A stretch of 64,000 nt of DNA from Spirosoma foliorum (GTDB taxonomy: Bacteria; Bacteroidota; Bacteroidia; Cytophagales; Spirosomataceae): contig NZ_CP059732.1 of NCBI RefSeq assembly GCF_014117325.1, positions 1,054,001-1,118,000 on the forward strand. The letters run 5' to 3'. Shown piece after piece: positions 33,821-42,745 of the stretch (the first letter of the stretch is position 1; each line of letters starts with the position of its first letter). The translations under genes and the position numbers were made by a program. The notes below the pieces were generated by a model. The model did no database searches and had not been told where the DNA came from. It was given only the letters and a program-made list of their open reading frames with translations.

Positions 33821-34195
33821 CTAGAACGTGATAATTTGATAACCCTCCTGTTGGAGTTGAACAAAGCTGGGGAGCCCTGATGTACCAGGCACGGCATTCG
33901 TTGTGATCAAATCATAGCCAGAGGGGTCAGCACCAAAAACGGTGGCACAGCCACTAGAAACCCCTTGAACCTTATCTTTTACAGCTTCAAATAAACCATG
34001 AAATGGATTATCAGGTTGCTCCAGTAGGGCTGGCCAGCGTGTTCCTGCTCCCTGAAACAGAATCGTTACTTCCTGATCCGCTTGTTTGAAGTCGTAAGCA
34101 GCAGCCAGGGCATTGAATAATTTGCCGTTTACGTCGTCCGAACCCACGTTAGGGTCTGAAAGGATAATAAGGGCTGTTTTTACGTGATTCGTCAT
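33821..34195 (-). CDS. DsrE-family protein
   Basis: A 124-residue DsrE/DsrF-like protein, a fold used for sulfur transfer and for small stress proteins. The strand-loop pattern TALIILSDPNVGSDDVNGKLFNAL...QEVTILFQGAGTRW...GVSSGCATVFGA supports this; a single Cys is in GVSSGCATVF. The start at 34195 is chosen because the longer frame would read through a TetR-type operator at 34233-34246. Control by the adjacent TetR gene is likely. Confidence 0.75.
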   Translation of the reverse strand: MTNHVKTALIILSDPNVGSDDVNGKLFNALAAAYDFKQADQEVTILFQGAGTRWPALLEQPDNPFHGLFEAVKDKVQGVSSGCATVFGADPSGYDLITTNAVPGTSGLPSFVQLQQEGYQIITF

Positions 34196-34232
34196 CGCAT
34201 TTGTTTGGTTTATGTGAACTATGAAAATAATT

Positions 34233-34246
34233 ACCGAACGTTCAGT
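34233..34246. promoter_or_regulatory. TetR-type operator before the DsrE-like gene
   Basis: ACCGAACGTTCAGT is a 14-base palindrome with one break. It is nearly identical to the operator at 34894 before the tetR gene and lies about 38 bases upstream of the DsrE-like start. Confidence 0.6.
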
Positions 34247-34318
34247 AAAAGGTTGAAACATACTAATACATGAATTCGCTTTCGTAAAGGAATTTACCTA
34301 TTGATGAGTTTCATGAAA

Positions 34319-34876
34319 TTATCTGGTAAACAATGATCTCAATTCATCCAGCGCTTCGGTAAACAGCGATGGCTGCCCAAAAGCTCTAGCCAGAATTAGG
34401 GTACCCTGAATCTTGGTGATCGCCAGTTTTGCCAACCGGTCTGATTCCTTCTGATCGTATCCGAAATCAAGGGCTAAATGAGTAAAAGCATCGATCCACA
34501 GCTGGAAAACCGCAGCAATTTCATTCTGAAAAATGTTGGCCTCCGATCCGTGAGACAATGCCCTGAGAATGCAGTCGAGCCGACCGCCGTCATACAGTTC
34601 GTCTATGGCTTTCAAGGCCTTTTCCAGACGTTCTTTCGGCGTGCTGGCTGAAAAAAGTACATCGACAATCCTGGTTTGAGTCCAATCGGCAACATAGCTT
34701 AACACGGCATGAGCCATTGCCTGCTTACCCTGTGGAAACCTATGATACAGACTAGCCTTTTTTAATTGGGTCGCTTCCGCCAGAGTAGCCATACTCGAAC
34801 CGTCGTAGCCGGATGAGCGGAAGACCTCCATCAGTTTGTCGATAACGACGTCGTGTTCAACTTTTGCGTGCGCCAC
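34319..34876 (-). CDS. TetR/AcrR-family transcriptional repressor
   Basis: A 185-residue dimeric repressor. The N-terminal helix-turn-helix (DKLMEVFRSSGYDGSSMATL...LKKASLYHRFPQGKQAMAHAV) is standard, and the C-terminal ligand domain resembles LmrA/YxaF-type members. Two matching palindromes, one 18 bases upstream of its own start and one before the DsrE-like gene, suggest autoregulation and control of the downstream DsrE-PPOX genes. The ligand is unknown. Confidence 0.92.
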   Translation of the reverse strand: MAHAKVEHDVVIDKLMEVFRSSGYDGSSMATLAEATQLKKASLYHRFPQGKQAMAHAVLSYVADWTQTRIVDVLFSASTPKERLEKALKAIDELYDGGRLDCILRALSHGSEANIFQNEIAAVFQLWIDAFTHLALDFGYDQKESDRLAKLAITKIQGTLILARAFGQPSLFTEALDELRSLFTR

Positions 34877-34893
34877 TTTTTGCTTCTTTTTAT

Positions 34894-34907
34894 ACCGAAC
34901 GATCGGT
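34894..34907. promoter_or_regulatory. TetR-type operator before the tetR gene
   Basis: ACCGAACGATCGGT is an inverted repeat (ACCGA-N4-TCGGT) 18 bases upstream of the tetR start. It matches the site at 34233 at 12 of 14 positions. Confidence 0.6.
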
Positions 34908-35135
34908 AAATAAATTTAGTTCACGTCGATTAAATTTATTCATTCTTTATGGCCATCGCTGAGTCTCTTTATGGATACAGGATTGCGTCGGCATCCAGCC
35001 TAAATCGTCTCGTATAGTAGGAACTAACAAATTATTCCGATCGTCTCATCGTGATGACCAGTTGCCCGGTCTGACCCGAATGTGCACTACCATTTGGGAA
35101 AGGGGCGGCTTGTAGGTGGGGGGCGATCACCTCTG

Positions 35136-35209
35136 AAATTGACCCTGTTATAGTGAGCCGTTAATCCCGTTTAAACGAGATTGGTGGTTCACTATAACAG
35201 GGTCAATTT
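35136..35209. repeat. 74 bp near-perfect palindrome
   Basis: The outer arms 35136-35156 and 35189-35209 (21 bases, TGACCCTGTTATAGTGA inside) are exact complements. The centre AATCCCGTTTAAACGAGATT is also palindromic about the same axis (35172.5). It sits 31 bases past the tpx stop and could be its terminator, or a binding or processing site. Confidence 0.8.
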
Positions 35210-35239
35210 TCCACAAAATACGGAAATTTAGTTTGGACC

Positions 35240-35833
35240 TTACTTGATGGCTGCAATAGCGGCAGCGTAATCAGGCTCTTGCCCTATTTCAGGTACTTGC
35301 TGTTCGTAAACGATTTTCCCTTCGGGATTAACGACGATTACCGCACGACTTAACAGGCCTTTCATGGGTCCGTCGGCAATTTGAACGCCATAAGAAGTAC
35401 CAAAATCTGTTCTGAAATCCGAAAGCATCACGACATTTTTAATGCCTTCCGCGCCACAAAAAGCCTTCTGCGCAAACGGTAGATCTTTGGAAATACAGAG
35501 CACAGCGGTGTTTTTTAGCCCAGCCGCATCTTCATTAAATTTCCGTACCGATTTGGAACAAACACCCGTATTCACACTGGGGAAAATATTCATGATCACA
35601 TATTTGCCCTTGTAATCGGCTAACGTGTTATCCTTAAGATCAACACCGGTCAATGTGAAATCTTTAATAGACGTTCCTACTGCTGGTAGTTTACCAACGG
35701 TATGAATTGTTTTACCGCCTAGCGTAAGGGCCGTACCTGTCGTTTGAGCTAGCGAAATACTTGTCATGAATATTCCGGCAAGACCCCAGAAAAAGAGTTT
35801 AAAGGCGTGTAACGAGTTTTTAATACCAGTCAT
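35240..35833 (-). CDS. tpx: Thiol peroxidase with signal peptide
   Basis: A 197-residue atypical 2-Cys peroxiredoxin (Tpx) that reduces peroxides through thioredoxin. The peroxidatic Cys is C92 in FPSVNTGVC and the resolving Cys is C126 in AFCGAEG, the Tpx spacing. The catalytic domain starts at about 32 (GTALTLGGKTIHTVGKLPAVG). Unusually, a roughly 30-residue hydrophobic leader ending SISLAQ precedes it, which predicts export to the periplasm; the usual Tpx is cytosolic and about 165 residues long. An exported form would need a periplasmic thiol reductant. The ATG at 35833 starts the leader. Confidence 0.92.
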   Translation of the reverse strand: MTGIKNSLHAFKLFFWGLAGIFMTSISLAQTTGTALTLGGKTIHTVGKLPAVGTSIKDFTLTGVDLKDNTLADYKGKYVIMNIFPSVNTGVCSKSVRKFNEDAAGLKNTAVLCISKDLPFAQKAFCGAEGIKNVVMLSDFRTDFGTSYGVQIADGPMKGLLSRAVIVVNPEGKIVYEQQVPEIGQEPDYAAAIAAIK

Positions 35834-36105
35834 AAATGTATTATATTGAGGGTAATACCTCAAATGTACAAAGGAAACTGGACTTGCTAGGTTAACCTGG
35901 ACACAAAATTAAGGATGAGCTTACTGTTCAGTAATAAGTAGGAAGTTCAATTCTGATTCTGAAATAATCCCTGAACATTCCGGAAATTATTAAGCCCGAA
36001 CTTGTGTATAAATAATGAGTCTGAGTTGGGTAAAATAGCCTGCTTCTTTATCTGGCCATTAGGTCAGCCAACCCATTCCGATCGCTTTCACCGCTTTTAC
36101 ACTCG

Positions 36106-37335
36106 ATGTCTAAAAAGACTTATTTCTTTCTTATCCTGATTTTGGGTAGCCTAACGGCGCTAGGACCGTTTTCTATTGACATGTACTTGCCAGGATTTCC
36201 CGCCATTGCTAAAGATCTGCATACCACGGCGGCAAAAGTCTCGCTGTCCCTGTCCGGCTTTTTCATTGGTATTTCGTTAGGGCAATTGCTGTACGGCCCA
36301 TTGCTCGACCGCTTTGGGCGAAAAAAACCGTTATACATAGGCCTGATTGTATACATACTAGCCTCGGCCGGCTGTGCCTCTACGGTAAGTATTGATGGCC
36401 TGATTTTCATGCGGGTTGTGCAGGCCATAGGAAGCTGCGCGGCAGCGGTAGCCTCGGTGGCTATGGTGCGCGATTTGTTTCCGGTGAAAGACAATGCGAA
36501 GGTATTTTCTCTTCTCCTGCTTGTGGTGGGCGCTTCGCCAATGATCGCGCCAACGGTTGGGGGTTACGTTACCGCTGCGCTGGGATGGCAAGCCGTATTT
36601 GTTATTCTGATGGGGATGGGAGTCGCTATTTTGATCGCCGTTTTTTTCTGGCTGCCTGCCAAGTATAAACCCGACTTGTCGATTTCGCTGAAGCCAAAAC
36701 CGATTTTACTTAATTTCTGGCAGGTCCTACGTGAACCGCAGTTTTATACCTATGCCTTCACCAGCGCCATCGCCTTTTCGGGCCTTTTTGCTTACGTTTC
36801 CGGCTCGCCAATTTTGTTTATGGAAGTGTTTCATACCGATGAAAAAGTATATGGCTGGATATTCGCCTTTCTTTCTGTCGGTTTTATCGGGTCAAGTCAG
36901 ATAAATACTCTACTGCTTCGACGCTACAAGAGTGAACAGATTGTTAATGTGGCGTTGATCTGTCAGTCTATCGTTGGTTTGACATTTCTGGCCGTGGCAC
37001 TAGCGGGTTGGCTGACGCTTTCGACTACCATTATTTTTCTGTTTCTGTACCTTTGCTGCATTGGTTATACAAACCCCAATGCCGCGGCCTTATCACTGGC
37101 TCCTTTTGCCAAAAATGCCGGTAGTGCCTCGGCCTTGATGGGCGCTCTACAAATGGGCATGGGCACCCTAATTTCCGTGTTCATCAGTATGTTCGAGGTG
37201 CCTTCGGCTATACCTATGGTGATTGGCATGGCAGGAGCGGCTACACTGGCGTTGCTGGTGCTATTGGTGGGCCGCCGAACGATCCGCACACAGGTTGAGG
37301 TTCAACAGGATGCCGATGCTGCTTTACTGCACTGA
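36106..37335 (+). CDS. Bcr/CflA-family multidrug efflux MFS transporter
   Basis: A 409-residue twelve-helix major facilitator. Family features are the start LGSLTALGPFSIDMYLPGFP, the inter-helix 2-3 motif LYGPLLDRFGRKKPL and the VASVAMVRDLFP segment, all typical of Bcr/CflA (bicyclomycin, chloramphenicol, sulfonamide) drug:H+ antiporters. Substrate specificity cannot be inferred. It is convergent with an AraC gene. Confidence 0.92.
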   Translation: MSKKTYFFLILILGSLTALGPFSIDMYLPGFPAIAKDLHTTAAKVSLSLSGFFIGISLGQLLYGPLLDRFGRKKPLYIGLIVYILASAGCASTVSIDGLIFMRVVQAIGSCAAAVASVAMVRDLFPVKDNAKVFSLLLLVVGASPMIAPTVGGYVTAALGWQAVFVILMGMGVAILIAVFFWLPAKYKPDLSISLKPKPILLNFWQVLREPQFYTYAFTSAIAFSGLFAYVSGSPILFMEVFHTDEKVYGWIFAFLSVGFIGSSQINTLLLRRYKSEQIVNVALICQSIVGLTFLAVALAGWLTLSTTIIFLFLYLCCIGYTNPNAAALSLAPFAKNAGSASALMGALQMGMGTLISVFISMFEVPSAIPMVIGMAGAATLALLVLLVGRRTIRTQVEVQQDADAALLH

Positions 37336-37501
37336 TTGCCTGTGCTATCTATTTGGCTGATTGGGATTGTCCGCTTACGTTTAAGATGCTATCCTTTTAG
37401 CTAACCCATCCGTTTGGAGGATTACAGCCTTCAACTGTTCAACCCATTGCCGAGCAATTTGCCGACCTGATCACGGAGAAACAGCTGGAACAGAGCCATA
37501 G

Positions 37502-38422
37502 TCAATTTTCGGTAAACGATTGCCGGAACGCCAGTGGGGTAAGCTGAGTCTTTGCTTTAAATAGCTTACTGAAGGATTGCTGGTGCTCAAAGCCCAAAGC
37601 AAAGGCAATTTCGCCCACCGAAAGGTCGGTGGTGGACAGATGCTCTTTCGCCTGCTCAATGAGCTTATTATGAATGTGCTGCTGGGCGGTTTGCCCAGTC
37701 AGCACTTTTAACAAACTACTTAAATACTTGGGCGAAACATGCAGGGCATCAGCCAAATAGTGAACACTGGGTATCCCACTTTTTATCAACTCATCCTGGC
37801 GAAAATAATCCGTCAGCACATTTTCCAAACGGTCCAGAATCGCGTGGTTACTGATTTTTCGGGTGATGAACTGACGATGATAAAAGCGCTCGGCATAGCC
37901 CAGTAAGGTTTCTAGCTGGGAGATAATAATTCCCTGACTGAATTTGTCCATATTGGCGTGATACTCCTGCCGGATCGTTTCAATGATGGTGTTAATGATT
38001 GTCTCTTCCTTATCCGAGAGAAAAAGAGCTTCCGCCACCGAATAGTCAAAATACTCGTATTGTTTGATAGTCCTGGCCAGGGGTGTATTCCACAAAAAGT
38101 CTGGATGAATCAGTAGCATCCAACCTGACCGCTGACTGCTCGGGTCTGGATCGGCCTCAATACGGAATACCTGACCAGGGGCAATGAAAAACATGACACC
38201 TTCATCAAAATCATATTCCTGCTGACCGTATTTTAGCTTGGCAGACACGCCCCGTTTAATGGAAATCTGGTAAAAATCCAGCACCCAGCTTACCAAACTC
38301 ATATCGGGTGTGCGCTGGATGGCGCTGTAATCCACCACGCTGATGAGTGGATGTTCGGGTTTGGGCAGGCCTCTGAGTCGGTGAAACTCGCTGACGGATT
38401 TGATGCGCTGAACACTTGACAT
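37502..38422 (-). CDS. AraC-family transcriptional regulator
   Basis: A 306-residue regulator with an N-terminal cupin-like domain (FDEGVMFFIAPGQVFRIEAD) and the C-terminal double HTH (VHYLADALHVSPKYLSSLLKV...DLSVGEIAFALGFEHQQSFSK). It is last in a minus-strand run NmrA-like, SDR, AraC with gaps of 12 and 62 bases, so it probably controls that operon. The ATG at 38422 is preferred to a GTG at 38470. Confidence 0.88.
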   Translation of the reverse strand: MSSVQRIKSVSEFHRLRGLPKPEHPLISVVDYSAIQRTPDMSLVSWVLDFYQISIKRGVSAKLKYGQQEYDFDEGVMFFIAPGQVFRIEADPDPSSQRSGWMLLIHPDFLWNTPLARTIKQYEYFDYSVAEALFLSDKEETIINTIIETIRQEYHANMDKFSQGIIISQLETLLGYAERFYHRQFITRKISNHAILDRLENVLTDYFRQDELIKSGIPSVHYLADALHVSPKYLSSLLKVLTGQTAQQHIHNKLIEQAKEHLSTTDLSVGEIAFALGFEHQQSFSKLFKAKTQLTPLAFRQSFTEN

Positions 38423-38484
38423 GGCTACTGTAGGGTTATTGATTGGACTACGTAAGCGGGCTAACGACACCCGGAAAGAGTAGC

Positions 38485-39207
38485 CTACCAGGGTACTTCG
38501 CCGGTGTCTTTATAAAATTTTCCGGTGTCGCTTCTATCCAGTTGAGTCGCGATACGCACGATCGGTTTTGCCCCTTCTTCTGCCGTTTTGAGTCCTTTAT
38601 GCTGATTGAGGTCGGTAGCGGTATAGCCGGGTGTCACGCTGTTTACCCGAAATGCGGTTCCTCTCAATTCATTCGCCAGCATAATAGTAAAAGCATTCAG
38701 GGCCGTTTTGGTTGATCCATACGCACTGTATAAATTCCAGTTCGGGCTTTTGCCTTCACGCGCATGCAGGGTCAACGATCCTACTTCGCTCGATACATTA
38801 ATAATAACGGGTTGAGTCGACTTGTTCAACAGCGGCAGGAATTGTTGCGTCGTTTGAACCGTGCCGAAAAAATTGGTATCAAACAGATTGCGTAAATTAG
38901 CCATGTTGCCGGTAGAAAATGACTGAGGCTGCTCGCCAGAGATGCCGGCATTGTTGATTAAAATATCCAGGGCATCAATCTTTGATTCCAGTTCTGCTCT
39001 TGCCTCTTTAACAGAATCCAGCTCGGCTACATCAATCTGGATAAAATCGACATTGACTAACCCCAGAGCTTTCAGCTTTTCTACGGCTTCTTGGCCATTT
39101 TGTTGGTTCCGGCTCCCAATGTAAACAAAGTAGCCTAGCTCCGCCAGCTGTTTAGCTGTTTCGAAACCAATTCCTTTGTTGGCGCCTGTTATGAGTACTG
39201 TTTTCAT
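38485..39207 (-). CDS. Short-chain dehydrogenase/reductase
   Basis: A 240-residue classical SDR of the carbonyl-reductase-like kind: cofactor loop TGANKGIG, NNAG (LINNAGISG), catalytic Ser in INVSSEVGS, and YxxxK in YSAYGSTK. It is 12 bases downstream of the NmrA-like gene and upstream of the AraC gene. It probably reduces aldehydes or ketones with NADPH; the substrate is unknown. Confidence 0.92.
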   Translation of the reverse strand: MKTVLITGANKGIGFETAKQLAELGYFVYIGSRNQQNGQEAVEKLKALGLVNVDFIQIDVAELDSVKEARAELESKIDALDILINNAGISGEQPQSFSTGNMANLRNLFDTNFFGTVQTTQQFLPLLNKSTQPVIINVSSEVGSLTLHAREGKSPNWNLYSAYGSTKTALNAFTIMLANELRGTAFRVNSVTPGYTATDLNQHKGLKTAEEGAKPIVRIATQLDRSDTGKFYKDTGEVPW

Positions 39208-39219
39208 GGAAAACTTGGT

Positions 39220-40125
39220 TTATTCGTTGTGGTATACAAGGGCAAAATCATTTGCAAAGTCGGCTAGTTTAACGGCTCCCAGCACTGGCCGATTCCGGTA
39301 ATAGTCTTCATACAACTTGCCATTACCCTGACTGGCCTGCAGTTCTACAAAACCTTTGGCTACCTGCTCATTAAATCCGATTTTTAGCCAACCGGTCAGT
39401 AGTTGTTCGTCCGAAATGACGTTCCAGCGTAGATCCGGCTTTCCAATCGCTTTCCCCAGCGCGCTGGCAATTTCATTTGGCGATACTTCATCGCTGGCCA
39501 CATAGCGAACCGTACGGCCATCAAACGATTTGTCCATCTCTTCGCTAATCACATTGGCAATGTCTTTTGGTGATACCCACGGCTCTTTGGTATCACCTCC
39601 ATAGTTGGAAATAATGGCTCCCTGCCGCTTAATAGTGGGTATAAACGAGAGCATATTGAGGTAAAAGCCAACGGGGCGAATGAATTTAATGGCTACCTCT
39701 GCAGATAGCTGCCGTAAGAGCTGTTCTACGTTATAATGGAACAAAAGAATACCATTCCCCTGATCCATATCCGCACCAATGCTGCTCAGGTGTATCACCT
39801 TATTGACGCCCGAGCGCTCAATAGCCTGCTTGTAATGCTGACCAATCTGAGTGATCTGGCCAATGAAATCGACCGACTGATCAAAGCTATCTCCGACGGC
39901 TTCCATGGTTTCCATGAGGTAAACAATATCGGCACCAGTAAAGGTTTGGGTCAGAAAGTCAGTATCCTGCATGGTCCCGATGGCGGCTTTTGTGCCCATC
40001 GCTTCAATCTCTTTTTGTCGGGTAGCGTTACTGCTAATAACGGTAACGGAATGCCCTTTTTGCACCAATTGCTGGGTGAGCGGTTTGCCAATATTCCCTA
40101 GCGAGCCTGTTAATACAATGTTCAT
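39220..40125 (-). CDS. NmrA-like NAD(P)-binding protein
   Basis: A 301-residue atypical SDR: GSLGNIGKPLTQQLVQKGHSV at the N-terminus, VIHLSSIGADMDQGNG in the middle, and no YxxxK catalytic pair. This is the NmrA/HSCARG or quinone-oxidoreductase-2 kind, which senses or uses NAD(P)H. It is first gene of the NmrA-SDR-AraC operon and divergent from the cytochrome c/dehydrogenase gene 267 bases away. Confidence 0.85.
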   Translation of the reverse strand: MNIVLTGSLGNIGKPLTQQLVQKGHSVTVISSNATRQKEIEAMGTKAAIGTMQDTDFLTQTFTGADIVYLMETMEAVGDSFDQSVDFIGQITQIGQHYKQAIERSGVNKVIHLSSIGADMDQGNGILLFHYNVEQLLRQLSAEVAIKFIRPVGFYLNMLSFIPTIKRQGAIISNYGGDTKEPWVSPKDIANVISEEMDKSFDGRTVRYVASDEVSPNEIASALGKAIGKPDLRWNVISDEQLLTGWLKIGFNEQVAKGFVELQASQGNGKLYEDYYRNRPVLGAVKLADFANDFALVYHNE

Positions 40126-40392
40126 GTGGTTAACTGTTTTGTCTATGCAAAAGTCCGCAGCAGGGGCAAAACCGTTTTAGCCAAAAGGCAGAATGTTGTA
40201 GTCAAAGTACCGTTGTAGAGTCTTCGAGCCAACCACCATTCCATTTAGTAAATCCCTTATTAGCTTGGCTATTGTAGCCAACTTGGATTGATTAGCTTAG
40301 TTGACAGTAATCTCCGCTGAAAACAGTAGTTGTCGGTCCCCGAATGGTAGTTGCTAGCGTAAGTTGGCTTTTAAAGGCTTGATCCTTTATAC

Positions 40393-42111
40393 ATGGCCTT
40401 TTTGTTACGCTACCTCTACAGCCTTCCCTTTCTGGTTTTGGTATGGCTCAATACGTCTAATGACCATGACCTGTCGGGTTCTATCCGGACGCATCCAACA
40501 ACAGCCGATTCACAGGGGCAGGCACTTTTTAAAACACACTGTGTATCCTGTCACGCGCTGGAGCAGGATGGAATCGGGCCAAAACTTGGGGGCATTACCC
40601 GCCTGCTGTCTGAGAAAGAACTCATTGCGTTTATGCAGAATCCGGTTAAAGCAATTGAGTCGGGAAATGTGCGGGCGGTGAATCTTTCGAAACGCTACAA
40701 GATGATTATGCCGTCTTTCGATTTTCTGAAGGATGATGAGCTGAAATCCATTGTGGCTTACATTGCTGAGGAGACCCAAAAGCGCAATAGTCAACCGCTG
40801 GAAGTCAAAAACGATACAGGAGGAGCGACAGCGCGATTGACAGAACCTGTAGCTAAATCAAATCTTACCATCGAGCTGGAAGATTTTGTTACCATTCCGC
40901 CCTCCAGCGATAAAATGCCTCGCACCCGGATTGCTACGATGCGCGCTCACCCTTCAGGCGACGGGTCGCAGTTCGTAAGTGACCAACGCGGACTGATTTA
41001 TCGAATCGTCGGCAGAGAAGTTCAGCCTTTTCTGGATGTTCGTCCCTTGATCGAAAATTTCATCAACGAGCCGGGGCTCGGCACTGGTTTAGGTAGTTTT
41101 GCATTCCACCCCGACTATCTGACTAACGGGCTTATGTACAGTACGCATACAGAAGCTGTCAAGGGCAAACGGGCCGATTACGCCTACAGCGATTCGGTAG
41201 AGATGGCTTTGCAATGGGTTGTTTCGGAATGGAAACAGGATGATATAACTAGCCCGGTATTTAGCGGTAAACGACGGGAGTTGTTGCGGGTTAATATGCC
41301 GTCCGCAGCGCATGGTATGCAGGATATAAGTTTTAACCCAGAGGCTGTCAAAGGCAACCCTGACTATGGTAAGCTGTACATTGGTATCGGCGACGGTGGC
41401 TCAACGATCGGCAAGCATCCGGAGCTTTGCCATAAACTTACTTCCCTGCTGGGTACGCTTATCCGAATCGATCCGTTGGGACGAAACAGCAAGAATGGAC
41501 AGTATGGCATCCCCGCCGACAATCCTTTTGTAGAGGCCACTGACCCTGCGGTGTATAAGGAGATTTATGCCTATGGATTCCGAAATCCGCACCGGCTGGC
41601 CTGGTATGATGGCCGCTTATTTTCGACGGATGTAGGGGAGTCTAATTTCGAAGAAGTGAATGTGATTCAGAAAGGGGGCGATTATGGCTGGAATGTACGG
41701 GAGGGAAATTACGGCATCTCGTCGAAGGATTTGAAGAATGTGTATCCCGTACCCGACACAAAATCTAACAAATTCATTAAGCCGTTTCTACAATACGACC
41801 ATATCGACGGCAATGCGATCAGTGGAGGCTATGTCTATGACGGCCCAATCGCAGCCTTGAAACACAAATACATTTTCGGGGATATTGCCAGGGGCCGGGT
41901 TTTCTTCGCCAATATCGATAAGAATCTGACCGATCATTCTGTGCATGAACTGACTATCGTGCAGGATGGGAAAGCCACAAACCTGGCAGAACTGTCGGGT
42001 TCAAAGCGGGTCGACCTTCGGATTAATTACAATCGGTTGACAAAGGAAATGTACATCACGACCAAAGGCGACGGTAAAATCAGACGGATCAAAACGGCTG
42101 TAGAACGTTGA
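40393..42111 (+). CDS. Cytochrome c fused to PQQ-dependent sugar dehydrogenase-like propeller
   Basis: A 572-residue exported protein with a signal peptide (about 1-22). A class I cytochrome c domain spans about 38-130, with haem site CVSCH (C50, C53, H54) and distal Met in MIMPSFDFL. A glucose/sorbosone dehydrogenase-type beta-propeller spans about 155-570 (GLGTGLGSFAFHPDY, KLYIGIGDGG, YGFRNPHRLAWYDGRLFSTD, GGDYGWNVREGN). The fusion would pass electrons from PQQ-bound sugar or alcohol oxidation directly to a haem and then to the respiratory chain. PQQ dependence is inferred from family. Confidence 0.88.
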   Translation: MAFLLRYLYSLPFLVLVWLNTSNDHDLSGSIRTHPTTADSQGQALFKTHCVSCHALEQDGIGPKLGGITRLLSEKELIAFMQNPVKAIESGNVRAVNLSKRYKMIMPSFDFLKDDELKSIVAYIAEETQKRNSQPLEVKNDTGGATARLTEPVAKSNLTIELEDFVTIPPSSDKMPRTRIATMRAHPSGDGSQFVSDQRGLIYRIVGREVQPFLDVRPLIENFINEPGLGTGLGSFAFHPDYLTNGLMYSTHTEAVKGKRADYAYSDSVEMALQWVVSEWKQDDITSPVFSGKRRELLRVNMPSAAHGMQDISFNPEAVKGNPDYGKLYIGIGDGGSTIGKHPELCHKLTSLLGTLIRIDPLGRNSKNGQYGIPADNPFVEATDPAVYKEIYAYGFRNPHRLAWYDGRLFSTDVGESNFEEVNVIQKGGDYGWNVREGNYGISSKDLKNVYPVPDTKSNKFIKPFLQYDHIDGNAISGGYVYDGPIAALKHKYIFGDIARGRVFFANIDKNLTDHSVHELTIVQDGKATNLAELSGSKRVDLRINYNRLTKEMYITTKGDGKIRRIKTAVER

Positions 42112-42119
42112 GGTAGTTT

Positions 42120-42152
42120 AAACCTATAAGGTCTTTGAGACCTTATAGGTTT
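42120..42152. repeat. Dispersed palindrome, copy 1 (15 bp arms)
   Basis: AAACCTATAAGGTCT (42120-42134), loop TTG and its exact complement form a hairpin 8 bases past the dehydrogenase stop. The same element recurs at 61897-61929. Confidence 0.8.
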
Positions 42153-42207
42153 GTGATGAAATGTATTATACGACAGGTACTTACTAAATAAGCAGACCTC
42201 TCTTGAG

Positions 42208-42549
42208 CTACTTCTTCTTTTTAGCGGCTTTAGCTCGAGGGTTGAACGCAAGCGCTAACTGAATCCAGAAATCCAGATCTCGCTGACTTCGAAGAACCTC
42301 TGGTTGAATATAGCCGTATCCTCTGTAGACTCGCCCATTGACAACCATCTCTTCAAATCCGTTCTTTTCGGCCATTTCCTCATGCAAAATGGGATCAAAC
42401 CGACACAAGAGTTTGTCGCCACTTACACAAATACATAGTTTTTCATTAATCAAGAAGGTAAGGCCCTGAAACATTTCTTTTTCTGCCAGATTGGGAAGCT
42501 CAGCCAGTTTCTCCCGGATTCGGTCGGCCAGGTGTTGATCATATGCCAT
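42208..42549 (-). CDS. TfoX/Sxy N-terminal domain protein
   Basis: A 113-residue protein of the TfoX N-terminal family: LAEKEMFQGLTFLINEKLCI, then CRFDPILHEE and the Lys-rich end KAAKKKK. In gammaproteobacteria Sxy/TfoX regulates competence; the stand-alone N-terminal domain in Bacteroidota has no proven role. It is convergent with the dehydrogenase gene. Confidence 0.88.
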   Translation of the reverse strand: MAYDQHLADRIREKLAELPNLAEKEMFQGLTFLINEKLCICVSGDKLLCRFDPILHEEMAEKNGFEEMVVNGRVYRGYGYIQPEVLRSQRDLDFWIQLALAFNPRAKAAKKKK

Positions 42550-42745
42550 TCGTGCAGCATGAATAGGTTATTGACAATTGATTCATCAAACTTACAGAAT
42601 ACAGTAATTGGACAAGAAACCGATAGTTAATTGATGGAATCCCGGTTTTCCGTTCATATAATTTTGCCAAGGCCTTGATAGCTGTATTGATACATTTACA
42701 CATTGGAAGGCACTCATAAGCCACTCCAGATGAACGTTCATCAAT

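Noticed and set aside
37401..37559. Plus-strand frame reading HPFGGLQPSTVQPIAEQF... that looks like the end of a protein
   Set aside because: It lacks a start, overlaps the AraC 3' end and matches no family I can name. It might be a gene remnant, but the support is too thin to list.
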